From contig MNCI01004721.1 of NCBI GenBank assembly GCA_015680685.1, positions 444,297 through 508,296 on the forward strand: DNA of 64,000 nt, read 5' to 3'. The position numbers were made by a program, and so were the translations under genes. The notes beneath the pieces are model-generated. The model did not search any database. It was given only the letters and a program-made list of their open reading frames with translations, and was not told the origin of the DNA. Origin of the DNA: Gnetum montanum. Lineage: Eukaryota > Streptophyta > Gnetopsida > Gnetales > Gnetaceae. Of this stretch, positions 1 to 12,603 are shown piece by piece (position 1 is the first letter of the stretch; each line of letters starts with the position of its first letter).

Positions 1-1019
1 TGTCGTACTCTTTGCGATCAACTTTGTAACATCGTTGTATCCCATTTGTTTTAACTTCTACATCTAATTGTGTGGATAACTTCATAATTTTTTCCTCTTT
101 TTAAGGAAATTCTAAGGCCTTCACTATTGCCTCCATCAAATAGGAAATGGTAATGTCTTTAATCTTCACCATCACACCTTCTTGACGATTATTCCAAAGT
201 AAGTACATATCGCCAAGCTACCATTCCTCTCTAGTAAAGATTGTGAACCAAAGTGGGAATATTTGCAACTAAGCCCTAACTTCCTAGGATGTGAAATCCA
301 AGAATGATTTCAAGTTAGAAACTTAAAGAATCAAACTCTAGATTTATTTTCTTTTGACCTTTTCCAGGAAAGCTTTAGTGAGTATGACCTCAAGGCTTAG
401 CCTAGGTCTAAACACTTTATTCTTCCTAGACTATCTTATTTCTACTTTGGAAATCTACCACATAGATTCCAACTCCAGTCCGTCTCTTAGAGGATTTATT
501 GCATGAGTGGCCTCGATCACTTTCTTGTCTTGTTGTTATTATTGTTATTCTTACCCTTCTCTTGGGTACTTTTTCCTTAGCTGCAAAGGTCCACCTAATT
601 GTGGGCCTCATTTTGGTGCCATCTATAATCACATAGATGATCATTGATTAATTCTTAACATGACTACAGGTATTGATATCCCTTGATCATCTTTTTAGTT
701 AGCTTAATTTAAGAAAATAATGGCATTAATGCTTCTAAGTAATCATAGTCTTATGGTTCCAAGATTCCATGGTAGTTAAGCATTATCAATTTTATTTAAC
801 CTTGATTAATTTTTATTTTTAACTACATTTTTTGCTTACTGAGGGATGTTAAAAAAAAGTATTAGAATCCATTCTTCTAGTGTCTTCATGACATAGAGCT
901 CAATTTTAGGAGTTGACAAGTTTTAAAATGACTGAATTTGGATGCATAGGTTGGTATATATCACACTTGGAGTGCTTTGGGCTCTTAGAATGGCAAAAAA
1001 TCCTTACTCATTTGGTCTA
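1..1019. other. left flank, no intact gene
   Basis: No intact gene is visible. Read on the minus strand, about 1-250 has a protein-like stretch (reading roughly LGDMYLLWNNRQEG, then VMVKIKDITISYLMEA) that shifts frame further upstream. It looks like a decayed coding sequence, but I do not recognise the family. From 650 to 1,019 I see only AT-rich DNA. The five bases at 1,015-1,019 (GTCTA) nearly match the five after the 3' LTR of element E1 (GTCAA), so this is probably the insertion target of E1. Confidence 0.4.
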
Positions 1020-1887
1020 TGATGAGTCATGTTCTAACATGCTCTGGTATCAGAGCCTTAACATTAGATACCCAATGTTAGAGCCCAGGATGCAATGTGG
1101 GATATCCAATATCACAAGGTGTACGCTTGCCTATAAATTTAGCACTTGGGCTAATGATTTCCATATAGTTTTTCATAGCTTTTTGTCATAGTATCGAAGC
1201 TATTGCAGTTTGTTTTCTCCAAAGCTAGAATATTTCTGAGTGCCCACAGCAGGAGTCTAAGTGTGTCCAGATCTTTGTTTGAACACTAATGTACCTAAGC
1301 ACAATAGTGTGATAGGAATAAAATGAACCCTTTTGATCATCCTTGTAGCACTAAGAATAGATTAATGTTTCCTTGATGCATTTAATATTCATGCATTTTA
1401 TTTTCATGCACTTTACTTTAATGTATTTAAATTAAGTAATTAATTTCCAATTGTTAATGAACACAAGCACGACTACTTTGAGCATGCGTGTAGCACTTGG
1501 TAACCCAGAAATGCTTAACGTTTGGTAGCCTAGCAGCGCTATATGTGTTTAGGTATGTGTCTAGAAAAGTGGGACCAGTACTTATGTTAGGCTAGTTAGA
1601 TAGTAGAATAATTAGATATTGAATTCCTCTACCTTCCATTCTTTTTGTAGGCAATTAAATTTATAAAACATAAAATGATAAAAATCATATACCTCAATTA
1701 CACTTAAACCATATCCTTGAGCTTCATAAGTGTAGCTGGGAAGACAACGAATGTTCTCAATGCCCATTTCACTTTCTAGAAGAACTAGTGCACTGGAGAA
1801 CTATAGGTCTATGGAATTTGACTAGATCACACATGAACGCTTTAGTGATTCGTATGGTTAGATGTAGGGGTACCTTGCTGCTCATCA
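1020..1887 (+). repeat. E1 5' LTR
   Basis: Starts TGATGAG and ends CTCATCA, a 7-bp terminal inverted repeat. A TATA box (CTATAAATTT, 1,131-1,140) follows a U3 of only about 110 bp built from short imperfect repeats around GATATCC and AGAGCC. A polyadenylation-like AATAAA lies near 1,316. The rest (R-U5) resembles the same part of the other LTR families in this window, for example the CACTTGGTAACCCAG block near 1,495. Confidence 0.9.
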
Positions 1888-1908
1888 TTGGCACTATTGC
1901 TAAGGACC
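1888..1908 (+). promoter_or_regulatory. E1 primer binding site (tRNA-Asp-like)
   Basis: TTGGCACTATTGCTAAGGAC directly follows the LTR end. It is a mutated form of the complement of the plant tRNA-Asp 3' end (TGGCGCCGTTGCCGGGGA, from general knowledge). The copies in E4 and E5 are closer to that sequence, which supports the assignment. Confidence 0.7.
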
Positions 1909-2047
1909 TTTTAGTTATTTCATGCACCATCTAGGACTTAGTGAAAATCATTTAAAATCATTGGAATAAAGCTCAGAGTCATATCACATCTTAAGATTAC
2001 TACAAAAAATTTGAAAAACACACTGCATTATTATTTTCTAACATAAA

Positions 2048-4150
2048 ATATCTTCTTCTCATAGGAGTGCTTCTCCACATAAGTTTGATGGAGTTCATCA
2101 GTTGTTACCTCAAAAATATCGAGTGGTATATGCTTATCTTGATGAGTATGTACCCAATTTCACCTTCATCCTACACCAAGATGAATAGCTGTGGTGGCAT
2201 GACATGGAGGGAAACATTATGTTGCCACCTGATCAATTTGTTCATACAATGCTCCAACAAATGCTTATACGATGGGATAACTAGGAACTTCATGTTGAGT
2301 ATGTTGTTTAAGATACTAACGCTAGGGATTATCATCCCACTGAGGCATAATGTTTACAAGATTGACAGCTAGAACAACATCATGAATCTGTGAAGGGAAA
2401 AAGATTTAATGATTCCCCATTCTTGATGTACCAAAAAGATGGTGGAAACCCCTTCTCTGGGGGTTTTCCATTCAGTGAACTTCCTCTCTTCAACTTTGGT
2501 GAAGGAGGTCAAAACTAGAACATGTATTCCATAATTCACAATCTTGGTTCTGGCAAGAATGAATCCAATGACAAATAAGGATCTAGAGGGGCAAGTCAAG
2601 GTAAGGATGCAAAGAGAAAACAAGACCATGATGGTGGCTACGATCATCGAAGAGGTGGTAGCAGGCATCATGATGGTGCTTGTCCTCCTTCCTCTTCACC
2701 TTTGTCATCTTCATCTTCTTCTTCTAACTTTGATTGCAACTATAGGAAACAAGCCCGTGATGGAGGTAATCAAAATGACCGATGAGACCAAAATGATCTA
2801 AGGGACCATTAGGCACAACAAGATCAAGGATGTTGACATTCAAGAGAGGCACATCATGCTAAACAAAGGGGTAGTAGAGGGCATCGTAGGCACCATGATC
2901 ATGGCCTTGATAAACCTTTTCTTGCTACCCAAAGTATGCTTAATATTGTAAAGGTAGTATGGATTCCAACAAGGAATGTAAATGATAGTCAAATCAAAAG
3001 GCTAAACATAAATAATTTTCCTTGATTTGAAGGGGGATGTAGCTTGGATTCATAGAACCATCTCCAAGCTTTTCAAGATGCATGTACCTTGTAGAACATA
3101 GAGAATGAGTGGCAAAAACTAAATTTTTTTCCAAGGACACTTATTAAAGAAGCAGAGAACTGGTACTAGTCCTTAGAACCAAAATCTATTAGATGATGAA
3201 GTACAATGCTTGAATTATTCAATGATAAATATCAAGCGTACTCCAGAGTGTCCACCTTAAGAAGGAAAATCTAAGGATGGAAATAGGAAACACATGAACC
3301 CTTGGATGTCTCCATTGATTGATACTACTCTTTAATGCATAAATATCATAGCCATGATTATTCTTAACTTGATTAACTTTGCCACATTGTAGATAGGCTT
3401 TTCTTTGAAATGAAGAGAACCCTTGGTGTCTATGCCCAAGGGCAACTGTCAAAATTAGGCATCTATCAGCTACAAAGACTAATTGAGCATGTAGCTAAAG
3501 AGGAAGGTGAATTAAGAAAAAGAGAAAGTGTAGAAGAGTACAATTGTGATCCTTCTATTCACAAGAGGGAGGTTGTATTCTGTGATAGCGAAGAAGAATC
3601 CACACCTGATGAGGTGGTGAATAGGAAAACCTTATTGCTCCAGAAATTTCAATATGAAATCATGACCAAGGTTGATTAGTTATGGAACTCCATGGATAAT
3701 AGATTTCAAGCTATCCTAAAAATTGTTGAAGAGTCCAAAGAATGAGGTAGTGATTGTGAGTGTAGGAGATGCAAAGAAGCTGAATGTAACTATTAAAGAG
3801 GTAAGAGCAAGATTCCTGCAATAGAAGAAGTTTCGGGAAGTGAATCAGATGATGATGGTGGGTGCAATAACTACTAGTGTGAACACCCTAAGGGTTGTTA
3901 CCCCATAGTGTCACACTTACAAGAGTCTAGGGTGTATGCTTTGAAACCATGAATAACACAAAGGCAAACATCTAGAAGATTACCTTATCCTCCAAGTAAT
4001 TTTAGGTAATTCCACCAACAATAGTAATATTATCTAAGCATAACTCCATTGCAACCATTTGAATAGTATCAACAATGGCAGCAACCGCAGTCATGGGTGC
4101 TAGTACCACCAAGGTAGCAATACCTTTACAAAGAGCCTAATCCATATGTG
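2048..4150 (+). pseudogene. E1 gag (degenerate)
   Basis: One reading frame can be followed from 2,048 to about 3,745 by alignment to the gag of E4. It includes the capsid-like segment NHLQAFQDACTL...WQKLNFFPRTL and the motif RTLGVYAQGQLSKL near 3,420. The start codon is ATA where E4 has ATG. About twenty in-frame stops interrupt it, mostly where E4 has Gln, Arg or Trp, as expected from C-to-T decay. A zinc-knuckle-like segment (CEHPKGCYPIVSHL) follows near 3,880-3,920, then a proline-rich tail with the QPQSW motif. Gag forms the particle that packages the element's RNA; this copy cannot make it. Confidence 0.85.
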
Positions 4151-4599
4151 TATTACATTTAGCAACCCTTGTCTCCACATGACTCCTCCAGTCATGTTTC
4201 TACTTTCCAACCTCACTACTAGCCTCTTGATAATTACCAAATGCATTCTCACATGCAAGGAGGGATACCACCTCTTACCCTTATCCTCCTCCTATACCTG
4301 CACATCATCCTTTTCCATCCACACAACTACCACCTGCTCCTACCTCTTACAACTACCATTAATCTATAATCAGTTCATCAACAAAGTAGGTTGGAAACTT
4401 GATCAAATAAAAGACCTTTCTTTCAACCCCACAGTCTACCTAAGCCCTCACCTACACCTACGATTGACAACCCTATCCCTCCATCTTCCTCTATATCAAA
4501 TTCATTCGAGTCCCCTTCAAATCAAACATCGCCCAAGATCCATACTATGATGCTTACTCACACTATATCTAATTGTATCCATGCTAGAAACCTTCCCAG

Positions 4600-5060
4600 G
4601 AAACTAGCTGATCCATGAAGTGCTCTTATTTATTTACAGATTGCTGGGAATGAACTATGCAAGGCTCTTCTCAACTTAGATTCTAGTGTCAACCTGATCT
4701 CTCATGAGATGTATACTGCATGGAACCTACCTCCTTTAAAGAAGAGAAATATTATATTAGAATTAGTAGACTAGTCCATCACTATTCCATTGGGACCAGT
4801 AGAAGACATTGTGACCACTATCTATGGGTGGTCTTATCCTACTGATTTCCTAGTGATCCAAGTGGAGAACTACAAAGGGGATTTCCCAATCATCATGGAA
4901 AGGACATGGCTTAGCACCATTGATGCAAGAATGGGCATCAAAGATCATTCCCTAGAAATATCCAAAGAAAATGCATTCAGAAAGATCAAGAAGAAGCAAG
5001 TTTCATACATTTCGTATAACCATACAGGGTGCAATTGTATGCAAAAACTTTAGACAGTGA
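4600..5060 (+). pseudogene. E1 retropepsin-type protease (degenerate)
   Basis: The segment ELCKALLNLDSSVNLISHEMY contains the aspartic-protease active-site region; the usual D-[ST]-G/A is here D-S-S. It is followed by PLGPVEDIVTTIYGW, FLVIQVENYKGDFPIIMERTWL and DARMGIKDHSLEI, the usual order in gypsy proteases. Protease cuts the Gag-Pol polyprotein. Stops occur between gag and this domain and inside it. Confidence 0.8.
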
Positions 5061-5539
5061 AATGAGCATCCATCTCTACATGTAAGCAATGTGCACCAGA
5101 AGTAGAAATTCAAAGGTGTCTATATGAACCCAATGGCTGACCATTGATTCTGAAAGTAGCACACTTTGCATGACACCAATTGAGAGTCTGACATGCGCAT
5201 ATGTCACATGCATGGATGAACTTGAGCGAGTTCATCACCAACTCTCTGATGATGCAAATGATGATACCTATTGGGGAGAGTTGCAGATTCCTAAAAGATT
5301 TAAGCAAGAGCCCCTTGAACTAGAAATGTTTCCAGTTGAAATAGAATATGTGTTTTTAAAAAATGGAAAGTGAATCATAAGCAATGCAAATCTTACTTCA
5401 TAGCAGAAAAATATGCTATTGAATATGATTGAAAAATGGTTGGCACATTTTTCTTGCTCATATCTTGAACTCATAAGGATTGATCCTAGGATATGCTAGC
5501 AGGGCATCTGCATTGATCCAACCATGAAGCTAAAGAGAC

Positions 5540-6800
5540 AACCACAAAGGTGATTGAACCCCAAACTAAAGTAGATTTTCAAAGAGGAAATCAAACAACT
5601 CCTGAAGGTAGGGTTCATTTATCCCATTGCGGATAGAAAGTGGGTTAGTCCACTTGTGATTATGCCAAAGAAAGGTGATAAGTGGCAGGTCTGCATCGAT
5701 TTTTGGTTGCTGAATATGGTAACATTCAAGGACCATTTTCTATTGTCATTTGTTGATCAAGTGTTAGACACAATATCTATGCATTGCTACTACAATTTTA
5801 TAGATGTTTATAGTGGTTATAACCAAATTCAATTGCACCAAAAGGACCAGGTCAAGATAACATTCACGAGTCCCTAAGGGACTTTTGCATATTGTAAGAT
5901 GCCTTTTGGTCTATGTAATGTCCTTGCTACATTCCAACACCTAGTTTTAAGCATTTTTCAACAAAAAATTGGAAATGGTATGGAAGTATTTATAGATGAC
6001 TTCTCCACTTATGGAGTTACATTTGAGCAAGCCCTGGACTACCTTAAGCAAGTGCTAAAATGATGTGTTAAAACCAACTTATAGTTTAATTGGTAAAAGA
6101 ATCATCTAATGGTCTAGGAAGGCATTGTATTAGGGCACAAAATATTACAAGCAAGAATTGAGGTAGACCCTAAGAAAATAAGGGTCATCCAAGGAATAAC
6201 CCACCAACTAGAAACTGTCAAAGATGTTTGATCATTCCTTGGACATATAGGCTACTACTAGTGATTCATAGAGAATTTTTCTAAAATCACAAAGCCATTG
6301 GTGGAACTAACAAAGAAAGATGCTCCATTTGTATGGACTACGAAATGTGAAAAAGCATTCCAATAGATAAAAGAGAAACTTGTAGAAACTCCAATTCTAC
6401 AAGCACCCGATTGGTCTAGACCATTTCATGTTATGATAGATGCATGAAATTATGCCTTGGGAGCTATGCTAACACAAATGGATGATAGGAAATGTAGATA
6501 TTACATCCACTGCACTAGTTGAAGCATTGTGTGTGCACAACTAAACTACACCACCATAGAAAAAGAATTAATGGTAGTGGTGTTTGCTCTAGAAAATTTC
6601 AAGCATTATATGTTTGGATACAAAGTATTTGTGCACAAAAACCACAATGCCATATGCTTCCTCATGAATAAGCCAATGGTGAGCCCTTGTGTCATACGGT
6701 GGCTGGTGATCTTGTAGGAATTCGATCTTATGATGGTAGATTGAAAGGGCACTAAGAATGTGGTTGCTGACCATTTGTCTCAATTACAATGGAACAACAA
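5540..6800 (+). pseudogene. E1 reverse transcriptase and RNase H (degenerate)
   Basis: RT runs from about 5,580 (KQLLKVGFIYPIADRKWVSPL) through YCKMPFGLCN to the catalytic segment MEVFIDDFSTYG at 5,980-6,015, where both aspartates are kept. The connection segment (FLGHIGYY) and RNase H follow: SRPFHVMIDA near 6,420, LNYTTIEKELMVVVFALE at 6,540-6,595 and the terminal NVVADHLSQL at 6,755-6,790. At least a dozen stops lie in the frame, for example in PF*LL-type positions and CVKTNL*FNW. The domain order RT-RH-INT places the element in Ty3/gypsy rather than Ty1/copia. Confidence 0.9.
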
Positions 6801-8190
6801 AGAGGAAGAAAACCCACTATTTGATATGTTTCCTGATGAACTCCTCTTTGCTAGAGCTATAACTGAACAATTACCTAGTGAGCCTAAATGGTATGATGTC
6901 ATTCTTACCTATCTTCTTGCCCAAGAGATGCCACAAGGGTTGGATCACTAGAAGAAACAATAGTTTCTTCACTAGCTAAAACACTTCATAGAGATCAATG
7001 GACACCTCTATAATGTGTGCATTGATAGCCTGGTTTCTTGGTGCATCACTAATGTTGATCAATTGCATGTCCTCCAAGATGCTCATGAAGGTCCTTATGG
7101 AGGACACTATGCTAGGAGACACACGGTCATTAAAATCCTAATGGCAAGGTACTATTAGCCAAAAATCTTTAGGAAAGCTTACCATTGTGTTCACTCTTGT
7201 GAACGATGCCAATGAGATAGTGGAATGACTACTCAAATGAAGGGACCTCAACAATGGATTCAACCACTAGAATCCTTTGACATCTGGGGCATTGATTTCA
7301 TGGGTCCCATCATGCCCATGTCAAATGGAAAGGTGTACATCATAGTTGTTGTTGACTATTGTACAAAATAGGCAGAAGCAACAATCTCCATTGACTATAC
7401 ATCTTCTACTGTTGCTTGGTTTGTACAAAAAAATTTTGTAAATAGGTTTGGTGTGCCATGTGCATTAATTTCTAATAATGAAACTCACTTTATAGGCACT
7501 ATTTTTTAGAAGCTCATGCAATGCTTGGGGGTTGAACATAAACTCACAACACCATACTACCCCCAAGCCAATGGTCAAGCTTAGGTTACTAATAGGAAAA
7601 TCACAAGGATTCTAACAAGAACTATTAGCAAATATAGGAAAGACTGGAGCTCAAAACTCAATGATGCCCTTTGGGCCTATTGCTCAACATGGAAACTTTC
7701 TATAGGCTATTCTCCCTATAAGCTTGTGTATTGAAAATTACAAACACTTCCTATTCAATTTGAGCTTCATACACTTTTAATAACCTATGACCTTGACCTT
7801 AACTTAAGTCTAGCACAAAAATAAAGACTAATGAATCTCAACCTGCTAGACGAAAATCGATTGGTAGCCTTATCATCCAACGAATTGCATAAGTCCTACA
7901 ACAAAAAGTATCATGACCTAAAAATTAGGAAAGTCAAATTTTGACTAGAAGATAAGGTTCTCTACTAGAACCCCACACATGTACCTCAACGAACTAAGAT
8001 CCAAATGTTGTGGAAAGGACCTTACATCATTCATGAAACTTTTCCTTCTAGGGCCATGATGATCTACAAACTTGAGAGCCTAGATAAGAAATAACTAGTC
8101 AACATACAACAAGTTAAACCTTTCCATGAGTAGAAGCTAACTAATACAACAAACACCTCATTAGATGGACAACCACACTAAATATTTCAA
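6800..8190 (+). pseudogene. E1 integrase (degenerate)
   Basis: An HHCC-type zinc segment (HCVHSCERCQ, near 7,185-7,210) is followed by the core: [11 protein letters not shown] at 7,275-7,305, LISNNETHF near 7,470 and YYPQANGQA near 7,560, with VTNRKITRILTRTI after it. The C-terminal part (LWKGPYIIHETFPS, then NIQQVKPFHE) reaches about 8,135 and closes with an ISSFQLS-like end near 8,200. Integrase inserts element DNA into the chromosome. In-frame stops occur throughout. Confidence 0.88.
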
Positions 8191-8830
8191 ATCTCCTCCT
8201 TTCAACTTAGTTGTGGGGGAGATGGCCATCCATGCTAACTGTATAAGTAGTTCCTTAGTTTTTCATCTTTTTGTTTTACACAATTTTTTTTACATCTTCT
8301 TGTTTTCATGTTATTAATATTTTCTAATTTTTGTTTTACACCATCGTTAGTACATTTTTTATTTTTTGAATATTTTACACTTTCTTTTATATTTTCTATT
8401 ATTTTGGTTTGATTTTCTAACTTTTTGTTGATAAGTGCCAAGCATAGTGGTAATGCGTTGCTTGATGATGGTATGTACTATTCAGTTATTTTATTGTTGG
8501 TGTTTGGATTCTAGCAATGAATTTTGTTATGAATGATTAGGACATGGTTTCTTTCTCATGCAATAGGTAGAGAGTCCACAACATCCACCCATCCACGAAC
8601 TCTATGGTTTTCCTAGTTCTAGAAGTATAGAGTCCCTTTTTCATTAATAAAACTTTAAAGAATTTGTAACTTTGGTAGTTTTTAGAATTAGAAAGGATTC
8701 AAAGGCTTGAACAGGGTGTGACTTCAAGGGGATTCAGTATTCTTTGTGCCTTTCTACTTGCTTCGGTACGTATGTGTTTTCATGGATTTCTTACCATTAT
8801 GCGTTGACCAATAAAAGGAATTTGAATATG

Positions 8831-8990
8831 TCTTTGCATGGTGTGGTTCCCATTTCAAAAAAAAATATGATGGGAACTCAAAGCACACCCCTTAGAAAAA
8901 ATAAATGCATACATCTTTGCATGGTGTGGTTCCCATTTCAAAAAAATGATAGGAATTCAAAGCACATCCCTTAGACAAAATAAATAGGCT
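8831..8990 (+). repeat. tandem duplication in E1 tail (unit about 83 bp)
   Basis: The stretch starting TCTTTGCATGGTGTGGTTCC at 8,831 starts again at 8,914, with the same poly-A run and the same CAAAGCACA and CCCTTAGA elements downstream. E4 has a single related copy near 35,187, so the doubling is specific to E1. Confidence 0.85.
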
Positions 8991-10179
8991 AGAAGCATTG
9001 GTTATGGGACTAGAAAGACATGTTACCCATGCCTGAAGGTCTTCTCTAACTAAGACCCTTCCTTCCTACTTCTCTTTTCTTCCCTAATAAGGAACGGTGG
9101 CTGTTCTGTAGAAGAACTCTTGTGTCTTAGGGGGTGGATTGGTCTTAGAATGGAAATGCAAAATCACTAAACGTGGTTGGTTTTGGTTTGGGTCAATGAT
9201 GGATCTTATCAAGTCATTTAATCATAACATTCATAAGGGACTTGATGTGACCTTAATTAGGAACTCCATTCCATTCTCTCTCATCCATCTATGCTTTTCA
9301 TGTCTCACCTCACTGTCGATTTCATGTTCTTGCTCATTGTCTTGGTTTGAGCTGTCGAAATTCTTAGGTAGTTTCTTTCGAGTTTTTGTACTTAACCTTT
9401 CATAACCATTAATCATCCACAAAGCCCACAGACTCCTTAGTTTGAAGTTATGCAAGGGTAATAAAAGGCCTGTGCTTTGCTTTGGGGGGGACCCACTTGA
9501 ATATCTTTTGGTTGGGTTAGTTAAGTTCTTTACCCTTAGACACTCTTACAATCAAATTTTTTACCCAATCAATGACATCCAATTATGTACATCTTCACAA
9601 CATTTTTTAGTAAACTTTTTTATTATTATTGTGAATTCTTATACCCTCTTCAAATATTTCCTTATGTAGAAATTTTTAAAATTTAATAGACCGCTTATCT
9701 ATTTTACCCTATTTGTTATCCTTCCCACTAACACACCTAAAGAAATCAATCTACCACAATCACAACCTAGACGAGTGTAACCACTGACAAGATAAGGTAT
9801 TTAATAACTATGTGTTAAAAATTGCATACTAATTCATGATTCTATTGTGATTACAGTGGGAAGCATGGATCGAAATCAGGACTATCTTTAGCAAGGATCA
9901 TGTAGCAGCAACTTATGACAAGGTTCCTTCATGATCGTTGGATCTTCTCCCTCACTCTTTAGCTACCAAGAGGTGTTGGATGTCAATTTTATCTAGGGTG
10001 TTCACTTCTCTTATCGTGAACATCCAATTTTGTAAAAGATTATAACTCCCTACACTTGGAAACTCAAAGTCTATTTATTCCATCTAAGTTAGTTTGTATG
10101 TCAGTCAATAATCCCATACCTTCTTAATATTTTGTAAAGAACTTGTTCCTCCTCTTCTACACTTGAGGACGAGTTTTCA

Positions 10180-10195
10180 TTTACTTGTGAGGGTA
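10180..10195 (+). promoter_or_regulatory. E1 polypurine tract
   Basis: TTGTGAGGGTA directly before the 3' LTR is the eroded form of the tract that reads CAGTCGTGGGGGTA in E4 and E5. It primes plus-strand DNA synthesis in LTR elements. Confidence 0.7.
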
Positions 10196-11062
10196 TGATG
10201 AGTTATGTTCTAACATGCTTTGATATTGAATACTCAATATCAGAGCCTTGACATTGGATACCTGATGTTAGAGCCCAGGATGCGATGTCAGATATCCGAT
10301 ATCGTGGGGTATACACCAGCCTATAAATATAGTGCTTGGGCTCATAATTTCCATATAGTTTTTCATAGTTTTTTGTCATAGTAGCGAAGCTCTTACAGTT
10401 TGTTTTCTCCAAAGTTAGAATATTTCTGAGTGCCCACAGCAAGAGTCTAAGTGTGTCTGGATCTTTTTTTGAACACTAATTTACCTAAGCACATTAGTGT
10501 GATAGGAATAAAAATAAACCCTTTTGATCATCCTTGTAGCACTAAGAATAGATTAATGTTTCCTTAATGCATTTAATATTCATGCACCTTGCTTTATTAT
10601 ATCCAAATTAAGCAATTAATTTCTAGTTGTTAATGAACACAAGCACAACTACTTTGAGCATATGTGTAGCACTTGGTAACCCATAAACACTTAAGGTTTG
10701 GTAGCTCAACAACACTATACGTGTTTAGGATGTGTCTAGGAAAGTGGGATGGGTACTTGTGTTAGGCTAATTAGACAGTAGAATAATTAGATATTGAATT
10801 CCTCTACCTTTCATTCTTATTGTAGGCAATTAAATTTATAAAACATAAAATGATAAAAGTCATACATCTCAATTACACTTAAACCATATCCTTGAGCTTC
10901 ACAAGTGTAGTTGGGAAGACAACTAATGTTCTCAACACCCATTTCATTTTCTAGAAGAACTAGTGTACTAGAGAACTATAGGTCCATGGAATTTGACCAA
11001 ATCACATGTGAACATCTTAGTGATTCGTATGGTTGGATGTAGGGGTACCTCACCACTCACTA
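10196..11062 (+). repeat. E1 3' LTR
   Basis: Starts TGATGAG and ends CTCACTA, an eroded CTCATCA. It is collinear with the LTR at 1,020-1,887. The TATA box CTATAAATAT is at 10,321. Its U3 has an extra copy of a short ATATCAGAGCC-type repeat compared with the 5' LTR, so the two U3 arrays have changed since insertion or arose from repeat slippage. Confidence 0.9.
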
Positions 11063-12600
11063 GTCAAGAATGACAAGAAATTAACTATCACATTTATTTA
11101 TAATATTTTTATGTTGTGTTGACAAGGATGCATTAACATATCTAATTACATCAATACAGTAAGCTAACCTTTTTTTTTAATTCTTAGCCTATTTTTATAA
11201 ATTTTGAAGCAATCTAGGACTCAAATGAGAACTAGAAAGAGGGTTTAGACATGAGAGCAATATTTGTAAGGTTCATATGTGTTTGAAATCTTTCATGGCA
11301 TAAATAGTGATTTAACATAAAATTCTAATGAGAAGATGAAATGAGATCAAAGAATACATTCAAATTTGGAACTACAACTTAATGTTTTCAGCATGTGGAG
11401 GTGGTGTATAAACTAGATGTCCAAAAGTTATAAAAGTGGGTTCTTCTCAAAAGAGACTCATGTCCTTAATACCATTGTATAATCATTTTACAAGGTATTT
11501 CTACATATATTTGGAATTAAATATCTAGTCAACTTATATGCCATATCCACATAACAATTGTCTTTGGAATCCTACATTATACTAAACAAAAGCATTAGGC
11601 AAGAAATTACATGCAGTAGTGAGATGAATAATGGAATAAGAAGGGACTACAGAGATAGAGATAGAGATGCTTTATCATGTCTACAACATGTCCTTATGTC
11701 AAATATGATTAAATGACCATCATACCTATCCATCCAGGTTTTAGACTAAGTCCATACATTTTCTAGTGGCATGACATTACTTCATCCCAAACTTACAACC
11801 ATAGAATCACCAAAACCATATGAAAATATCACTACTCAAAAAGAGAAAATAAGAAATCATTTTTAATTAATTAATTACTTAAATATCAAATGTTTTTAGA
11901 AAACTTGATCATCATTTAGAGGGATGCCTTTAAGCATGGGTAACATGTCTTTCTCATGGTACCCTAAGAATTACTTTTCTTTTGTAATTAATTAATTGGA
12001 AACTATGTTTTTCTTACTAGAGGACTACCTTCAAGCATGGGTAACATGTCTTTCCAATGGCATGGCATGGAAAGGCAACACTTATCCAAGAACATGTTTC
12101 CATCAAAATTAAAATATGACTAATAACATAAACACATGGAGTAGTGAGACCCACATGGAAGTGTAAGGAATCAAAAAGTCTTCTAATGTCATACCCTTTT
12201 CCATTCCCTCATAGTGCTTTCCTTATTTCTCAAGGCATAAGGATCATGAGTTCATTTTAGTTTTAATATAACAAGAACCATACTATTTTCATGGTGAGGA
12301 TCTCTTATTTAAAGAAAGTAGAGGGTTGGATGACATGGTTTTACAACTTTAATTCTTAATCCTATTGATAACATAGGATACTATTCAAACAACAAAGTTG
12401 GCATGTACATAAACAAAAATATTTATGAATGCAAAATAGAAAAATTAAAATTAAATTAAATAGCTAAAAAGAAAAAAAATTCAAAGAAAGGAAAAGTATA
12501 AATTAAAATGAAAAATTACAAGAAATAGAAAACATATAAAGAATTGGAAAAATGAAAAGAAATTGTAAAAAAAAAAATTGAAAAATCATTTCCTTACAAG
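11063..12600 (-). other. E2 non-coding tail
   Basis: AT-rich, with no credible ORF. The stretch at 11,590-11,830 is recognisably related to 18,160-18,360 in the tail of E3 (shared AAGTCCATAC and GACATTRCTTC-like blocks), so it belongs to the same superfamily. 12,420-12,590 is a low-complexity A-rich run. Confidence 0.6.
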
Positions 12601-12603
12601 CTA

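Larger units (their letters stand above)
8215..10195 (+). other. E1 non-coding tail between integrase and 3' LTR
   Basis: About 2 kb without a convincing ORF. It holds blocks shared with the tails of the other gypsy elements. GACATGTTACCCATGC lies near 9,018, shared with E4 and, inverted, with E2. TTTGGGGGGGACCCACTTG lies near 9,482, shared with E3, E4 and E5. A block starting AATAATCCCATACC near 10,108 leads to the purine tract. Long tails after pol are typical of Athila/Tat elements. The short ORFs seen here are not conserved among the copies. Confidence 0.7.
1020..11062 (+). mobile_element. E1: decayed full-length Ty3/gypsy retrotransposon
   Basis: Two LTRs of about 868 bp, roughly nine bases in ten alike by eye, bracket an internal region in the order PBS, gag, protease, RT, RNase H, integrase, long non-coding tail, purine tract. 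That order is Ty3/gypsy. The tRNA-Asp-like PBS, an RNase H ending in VADHLSQL and the long tail after integrase suggest the Athila/Tat side of the family rather than chromoviruses (inference). Every ORF is interrupted by in-frame stops, so the element is dead. The 5-bp flanks GTCTA (1,015-1,019) and GTCAA (11,063-11,067) match at four of five positions, fitting an eroded target duplication. Confidence 0.9.

Noticed and set aside
1-1019. Left flank as the missing 3' end of E2
   Set aside because: It would fit E1 having inserted into E2, but no E2 tail block or LTR sequence is recognisable there.
4146-4550. 134-codon plus-strand ORF in E1
   Set aside because: Wrong frame over the gag tail. The related tails in E4 and E5 read QPQSW-type protein in another frame.
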